A stretch of 64,000 bases of DNA from positions 4,836,001-4,900,000 of the forward strand of contig NZ_OY729424.1 in NCBI RefSeq assembly GCF_963422335.1, written 5' to 3'. Source of the DNA: an uncultured Roseateles sp. (GTDB lineage: Bacteria > Pseudomonadota > Gammaproteobacteria > Burkholderiales > Burkholderiaceae_C). A program made the position numbers and the translations under genes. The notes under the pieces are model-generated. The model saw only the letters and a program-made list of their open reading frames with translations, was not told the origin of the DNA and searched no databases. Positions 60,104 to 64,000 of the stretch are shown in pieces. How positions within the stretch are numbered: position 1 is the stretch's first letter; each line of letters opens with the position of its first letter.

Positions 60104-61798
60104 CAAGCGCGGCTGCCCCAGCAGCCCCTGCCAGTACAGCTCGGTGGCCAGCAGCACGGTGCGGGTCAGCGTCTCGTGGGCCAGCACAAAGGCCTCGCCA
60201 TAGACCGTCTCGTCGGGGTACTCGGTGATCAGGGTGAAGGGCACCCGGGAGCGCTGATCCTCGCTGATCAGGCAGGCAATGCCGTTGAGCACCGGGAACG
60301 GCAGCTCGCCCCAGTGCGCCCGCCACAGCGCGTGCTGGCGCGCGTTCAAGGCCATCAAGGCACGCAGGGCCGGGTCCTGCGCCAGGCCGGCAGTCAGCGC
60401 CTCCAGAAAGGCCCTTCCGTCATGGCCCGGATGCTGGCGCAAAATCAGGAAGAAGCCCTTGGGCAGGGCCCAGTCGGGCATGCCGCGCGGCAGATAGCCC
60501 GAGAATGGCCGCGTCCACTCGTGGGCCGGATAGCCGTGCAGGCTCAGGTGCAGGCCGGCCTGGGTGCGGGTGATGGCTTCCTGGCGCGCGGCCTTCTCGC
60601 CCAGCCCGGGCGGCTGGCGTACCTCCAGATCGTCGCCCAGCGCCGTGTAGCGGGCCGCATGCTGCATATGGCGCGGGTTGCTCTGGCACAGCAGGTGGTG
60701 CAGGGTCGCGCCGTCGGGGTTCTCCAGCGGCACCAGCGCGTAATGCGCGTCGGGCCGCTGCTGCAGCACGGCACCGGCCCGCAGCACGGCGACGATGCCC
60801 GAGCTCTCGTTGGCATGCTGGCCGCCGCTGATCACCACACCCGGCAGGCTGCCGGCGCGGTGCAGGCCCTGGACCTGGCGGCCCTGCCAGGATTTGCACG
60901 CGAAGCGCTCGCCGGCCAGCGGCGCGAACGCCGCCCTCACCTCGTCGGGATGCAACGGCCGCTCCAGGCGCTCCAGGGCCGGGGCGGCCACCTCGGCCTG
61001 CGCGTCGGCACGATGGGTCAGCAGCCTCACGCTGAGCGTCGCGGGCCCGTCGCCCCGCACCACGTGCGGCACGATCTGCCCGGGGCGCAAGGTGCGGTCG
61101 CCGGGCGGTTTGCCGCTGTGCCGCTGGAAGTGCTCCAGGATGGAGAAATACAGGTCTTCGTGCAGCGCCTCGGCCGTGCTGATGACCTCGTCGCCGTAGT
61201 CCAGCCCGCGCTCGATGCCGCGTATCGCAACGTCGATCTGCAGGGTGTCGAAATAGGGCTCGGTCGCCGGCCAGGCGTGCCCGCGCACGGCCGCCATCGC
61301 CTGCTCGAACACGGTCTCGTAGTCGGTCTGCCAGGGGCCGTCGTGCAGCGACTCGTTGCCGCGCCAGGCGCGCAGCCAGCCGATCGGCGACCCTGAAGCA
61401 TCGAGCGGCGCGAACACGGCCTGGCGCCGGCCATCCAGGCTGATGGCGATCTCGGTATCGGCCACAAAACTCAGCCGTGTCTGCTCGCCCAGCAGGCCGG
61501 CCAGCGGATAGGCATCGACCTTGATGCGCTGCAGCTGCTCGGCCGGCGCGTGGACGGCGATCTCGCGCAGATCCTGCAGCGGGCCCGCCTCCTCCAGAAA
61601 GAAATGCAGCAGGGGTTTGTAGGCGCTGCGCACCCGCACATCGAGGCCCAGCACACGCCACTCGCGCTCGGCAGCGCGCCGGCGCGGCTCGTCCTCGAAC
61701 AGCCAGACCTCGGCGCGGCTGGCGCCCAGCCCCTGCAGCCGGGCCGGCAAGGCGTCCAGCGTGGACGGGATCTGATGGTCTTGTATCAATGCGGTCAT
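60092..61798 (-). CDS. M14-like (zinc carboxypeptidase superfamily) metallopeptidase, unusual long N-terminus
   Basis: A 568-residue protein. The C-terminal part has the M14 zinc pattern His328-x-x-Glu331 in VVISGGQHANESSG and a downstream His in AGLHLSLHGYPAHEW, with PLENPDGATLHHLL between. The N-terminal 300 residues form a separate region I do not recognise. There is no signal peptide, so it is cytoplasmic. It is convergent with lysR, overlapping it by 12 nt. The best guess is a peptidase or amidohydrolase of unknown substrate. Confidence 0.78.
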   Translation of the reverse strand: MTALIQDHQIPSTLDALPARLQGLGASRAEVWLFEDEPRRRAAEREWRVLGLDVRVRSAYKPLLHFFLEEAGPLQDLREIAVHAPAEQLQRIKVDAYPLAGLLGEQTRLSFVADTEIAISLDGRRQAVFAPLDASGSPIGWLRAWRGNESLHDGPWQTDYETVFEQAMAAVRGHAWPATEPYFDTLQIDVAIRGIERGLDYGDEVISTAEALHEDLYFSILEHFQRHSGKPPGDRTLRPGQIVPHVVRGDGPATLSVRLLTHRADAQAEVAAPALERLERPLHPDEVRAAFAPLAGERFACKSWQGRQVQGLHRAGSLPGVVISGGQHANESSGIVAVLRAGAVLQQRPDAHYALVPLENPDGATLHHLLCQSNPRHMQHAARYTALGDDLEVRQPPGLGEKAARQEAITRTQAGLHLSLHGYPAHEWTRPFSGYLPRGMPDWALPKGFFLILRQHPGHDGRAFLEALTAGLAQDPALRALMALNARQHALWRAHWGELPFPVLNGIACLISEDQRSRVPFTLITEYPDETVYGEAFVLAHETLTRTVLLATELYWQGLLGQPRLSAG

Positions 61799-61929
61799 GG
61801 CTCATTGTCACTTGCCGGTACCGGCTTACGCATCCGGTTGACACGCAAAACCGGCCTGCACCGAACCCGTGAAAACCCGAATTCTTGACAGTTCTGCCTG
61901 CCGCATGGCCCTTAGCTTGCTGAGGCCCC

Positions 61930-62094
61930 ATGGATCGTCTATTGCCACGGGCCGACTCCACTCGAGGCGTGCATCCGCCCCTGGCGGCCGGCGATGTGGC
62001 GCGCTTCGCCCTCATTGCGGTGGGCAAGGTGGAGTGGCGCGACGCCATCGAGGCCTCTTCCCAATCACCCGCACTGGGCGATACTGGGGCATGA
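61930..62094 (+). CDS. Possible 54-residue ORF overlapping the dioxygenase start (low confidence)
   Basis: A small frame from ATG 61930 (MDRLLPRADSTRG) contains a GC3-rich core VARFALIAVGKVEWRDAIEA and ends in a TGA that overlaps the next gene's ATG (ATGA). The start has a modest upstream purine stretch. It may be a small coupled peptide, a fragment of a decayed gene or chance. I find no family match. Confidence 0.3.
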   Translation: MDRLLPRADSTRGVHPPLAAGDVARFALIAVGKVEWRDAIEASSQSPALGDTGA

Positions 62095-62705
62095 GCACGC
62101 CCACCGCACCGGCCCGCCTGCATCGTCTGCGCGACTTCGTCACCGCGTTTGCGCAGCTGCTGGACAGCGGCCCAGACGAGCCCCGCATCCTGGCCAAGGG
62201 CGGCGCCCTGCTCGCCGCCCTGGTGGCACAGGACGACTGGCTGCCCGAGGCCTGCGCCCGGCCCGACGCCCAGTACTACCGCCAGTACCTGCTGCATGCC
62301 GATTCGGCCGAGCGCTTCTCGGTCGTCAGCTTCGTCTGGGGGCCGGGCCAGCGCACGCCCATTCACGACCATACCGTCTGGGGCCTGATCGGCGTGCTGC
62401 GCGGCGCGGAACTCGCACAGGGCTTTGCGCGCGACGAGCAGGGCCGGCTCTTGCCCCTCGGCGCCGAGCACAGGCTGGAGGCCGGCCAGGTCGAGGCGGT
62501 ATCGCCCCGCATCGGTGATGTGCACCAGGTCAGCAATGCCCATGCCGATCAGACCTCGATCAGCATCCACGTGTATGGCGCCAATATCGGTGCGGTGCGG
62601 CGCTCGGTCTATGCCGCCGACGGCACGGCCAAACCCTTTATCTCGGGCTACAGCAACAGCCAGCTGCCCAATATCTGGGATCGCTCCAAGGAGGTTTCTG
62701 CATGA
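62091..62705 (+). CDS. Cysteine dioxygenase-type (thiol dioxygenase) cupin
   Basis: Mononuclear iron enzyme that oxidises a thiol such as cysteine, or 3-mercaptopropionate in some bacterial members, to the sulfinic acid. The 204-residue product from ATG 62091 has His92 and His94 in PIHDHTVWG and a third His near 145 in GDVHQVSN, with the preceding YRQYLLH region contributing substrate contacts. An upstream in-frame ATG at 61869 gives a low-complexity extension and is rejected. The stop overlaps the rhodanese gene by ATGA, tying it to sulfur handling. Confidence 0.9.
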   Translation: MSTPTAPARLHRLRDFVTAFAQLLDSGPDEPRILAKGGALLAALVAQDDWLPEACARPDAQYYRQYLLHADSAERFSVVSFVWGPGQRTPIHDHTVWGLIGVLRGAELAQGFARDEQGRLLPLGAEHRLEAGQVEAVSPRIGDVHQVSNAHADQTSISIHVYGANIGAVRRSVYAADGTAKPFISGYSNSQLPNIWDRSKEVSA

Positions 62706-64000
62706 CTGTATCCCTGCCCGTGCGCAGCCCCGAATATGTGCGCCAGGCCTGGCGCGAGGCGCCCCAGGGTCGTGAGATCGCCCTGCTGGACCTGCGCGAG
62801 GAAGACCCCTATGCGCAGTCGCATCCGCTGTTCGCCGCCAATCTGCCGCTGGGCCTGATCGAGCTGCAGGCCTACAGCCGCCTGCCGCGCCGCGACGTGG
62901 AGATCGTGCTCTACGGCGAGGGCGCCTTCGACGCGGCCCTGATACCGGCCGCCGCCGCCCGGCTGCGTGCGCTGGGCTATGTGGACATCGCCGTGCTGGA
63001 CGGCGGCCTGCCGGCCTGGAGCGCCTCCGGCGGCGAGCTGTTCCGAGACGTCAACGTGCCCAGCAAGGCTTTCGGCGAGCTGGTCGAGGCCGAGGTGCAC
63101 ACGCCCTCGCTGCCGGCCCAGGACGTGCAGGCCCTGCTCGACGCCAAGGCCGACGTGGTGGTGCTGGACGCACGCCGCTTCGACGAATACCAGACCATGA
63201 GCATCCCGACCGGCATCAGCGTGCCCGGGGCCGAACTGGCGCTTCGCGCGCGCGACCTGGCCCCTGACCCGCGCACGCAGATCATCGTCAACTGCGCCGG
63301 CCGCACGCGCAGCCTGATCGGCGCGCAGTCCTTGATCAACGCCGGCCTGCCCAATCCGGTGGCGGCCCTGCGCAACGGCACGATAGGCTGGACCCTGGCC
63401 GGCCAGACCCTGGAACATGGCCAGACACGCCGTGCCGGCCCCGTCAGCGACGCTGCCCGCGCCCAGGCCCGCCAGGCGGCACAAGACCTGGCGCGGCGCG
63501 CCGGCGTGCAGTTCCTGCCGTTGGCCCGGCGCGACGAACTGATCAACCCGCAGCGCAGCCTGTTCTGGCTGGACGTGCGCACGCCCGAGGAGTACCGCGC
63601 CGGCCATCTGGCCGGTTTTGCCAGTGCGCCCGGCGGCCAGCTGGTGCAGGAGACCGACCACCATGTGGCGGTGCGAGGCGCACGGCTGGTGCTGCTGGAT
63701 GACGACGGCGTGCGCGCCGCCATGACAGCGTCCTGGCTGGCCCAGCTGGGCTGGGAGGTCTGGGTGCTGGAGGGCGCCGGCCCGGCCGACTGGAACGAGG
63801 CCGGCCCCGAACAGGCCCCGCTGCCTCAGCTGCCCGAGGTGGCACGCGTGCAGGCCGAGCTGCTGGCCGACTGGATGGTGCAGGAGGGCACCCTGGTGCT
63901 CGACCTGGCGCCCAGCGCCGACCATGTCAGGCAGCACATCCCCGGCAGCTGGTGGGCCCTGAGTTCGGCGCTGGAACAGGCACTGTCGCAGGTGCCCGGC
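62702..64000 (+). CDS. Multi-domain rhodanese-like sulfurtransferase (3' end cut by window edge)
   Basis: The frame is open from ATG 62702 to the window end (433 codons visible). It contains tandem rhodanese domains. The first (about 15-115) has Tyr-Gly-Glu-Gly where the active-site loop would be. The second (about 140-245) has catalytic-type Cys198 in IVNCAGRTRSL. The third (about 255-370) has LDDDG instead, and the fourth begins near LVLDLAPSADHVRQHIPGS. So only the second visible domain appears active. It is coupled to the thiol dioxygenase and probably works in thiol or sulfite metabolism; the product is not known. Confidence 0.88.
   Translation, partial: MTVSLPVRSPEYVRQAWREAPQGREIALLDLREEDPYAQSHPLFAANLPLGLIELQAYSRLPRRDVEIVLYGEGAFDAALIPAAAARLRALGYVDIAVLDGGLPAWSASGGELFRDVNVPSKAFGELVEAEVHTPSLPAQDVQALLDAKADVVVLDARRFDEYQTMSIPTGISVPGAELALRARDLAPDPRTQIIVNCAGRTRSLIGAQSLINAGLPNPVAALRNGTIGWTLAGQTLEHGQTRRAGPVSDAARAQARQAAQDLARRAGVQFLPLARRDELINPQRSLFWLDVRTPEEYRAGHLAGFASAPGGQLVQETDHHVAVRGARLVLLDDDGVRAAMTASWLAQLGWEVWVLEGAGPADWNEAGPEQAPLPQLPEVARVQAELLADWMVQEGTLVLDLAPSADHVRQHIPGSWWALSSALEQALSQVPG

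Overview
This window reads as chromosomal DNA of a high-GC betaproteobacterium of the order Burkholderiales, most like the Rubrivivax/Roseateles/Leptothrix group. That placement is inferred from gene content, namely a sigma factor-DUF3619-DUF3106-RDD block, P-II next to glutamine-dependent NadE, orphan Bug-type solute receptors, PEP-CTERM proteins, imuA-imuB and hpnCDE, plus protein similarity judged by eye. Nothing looks like a phage, plasmid, insertion sequence or CRISPR array. Genes are densely packed, with many ATGA stop/start overlaps.

Layout, 1-20 kb. A truncated comEC (minus) is followed by ridA and dsbB (plus). A tRNA operon Gly-Cys-Gly (minus) with its own promoter and terminator comes next. 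The proteostasis block tig-clpP-clpX-lon (minus), headed by tRNA-Leu, has intrinsic terminators after tig and after clpP. A roughly 500 bp gene-free stretch (9301-9795) holds an unusual compound inverted repeat. A two-gene RND efflux operon (minus) has a strong sigma-70 promoter touching a palindromic operator. The squalene operon hpnC-hpnD-hpnE faces a TIGR03790 protein, and an IclR regulator and a PBP7-type peptidase follow.

Layout, 20-45 kb. Branched-chain amino-acid genes run on the minus strand: ilvB-ilvH-ilvC, then pssA, then leuA. leuA is preceded by a 19-codon leader peptide containing five consecutive leucine codons and by an intrinsic terminator, the layout of a transcription attenuator. 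A sigma-factor operon of little-studied genes (sigma, DUF3619, DUF3106, RDD) follows on the plus strand, then dgkA and a LOG-family gene. P-II (minus) is divergent from glutamine-dependent nadE, which is coupled to a FemAB/GNAT-like gene. After these come an M16 peptidase, soluble ppa divergent from membrane pyrophosphatase hppA, a chemoreceptor, a TauD-type dioxygenase divergent from a class V aminotransferase, and a small protein plus PEP-CTERM pair.

Layout, 45-64 kb. A YfcF-like glutathione transferase and a J-domain-like protein precede the SOS mutagenesis pair imuA-imuB (minus), which has a canonical LexA box over its promoter. Divergent from it is a hybrid MHYT-PAS-histidine kinase coupled to an HD-GYP response regulator. 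The remainder is metabolic: a LysR/Bug receptor pair, an esterase, a VOC protein, an S51-like peptidase, lysA divergent from lysR, an M14-like peptidase, a thiol dioxygenase and a multi-rhodanese protein cut by the window end.

The most noteworthy signals are the leu attenuator, the compound inverted repeat, the LexA-controlled apparently leaderless imuA promoter, the promoter-adjacent operator of the RND operon with no nearby repressor gene, and the uncharacterised sigma-factor operon. All calls come from reading the sequence by eye; no database search was run.
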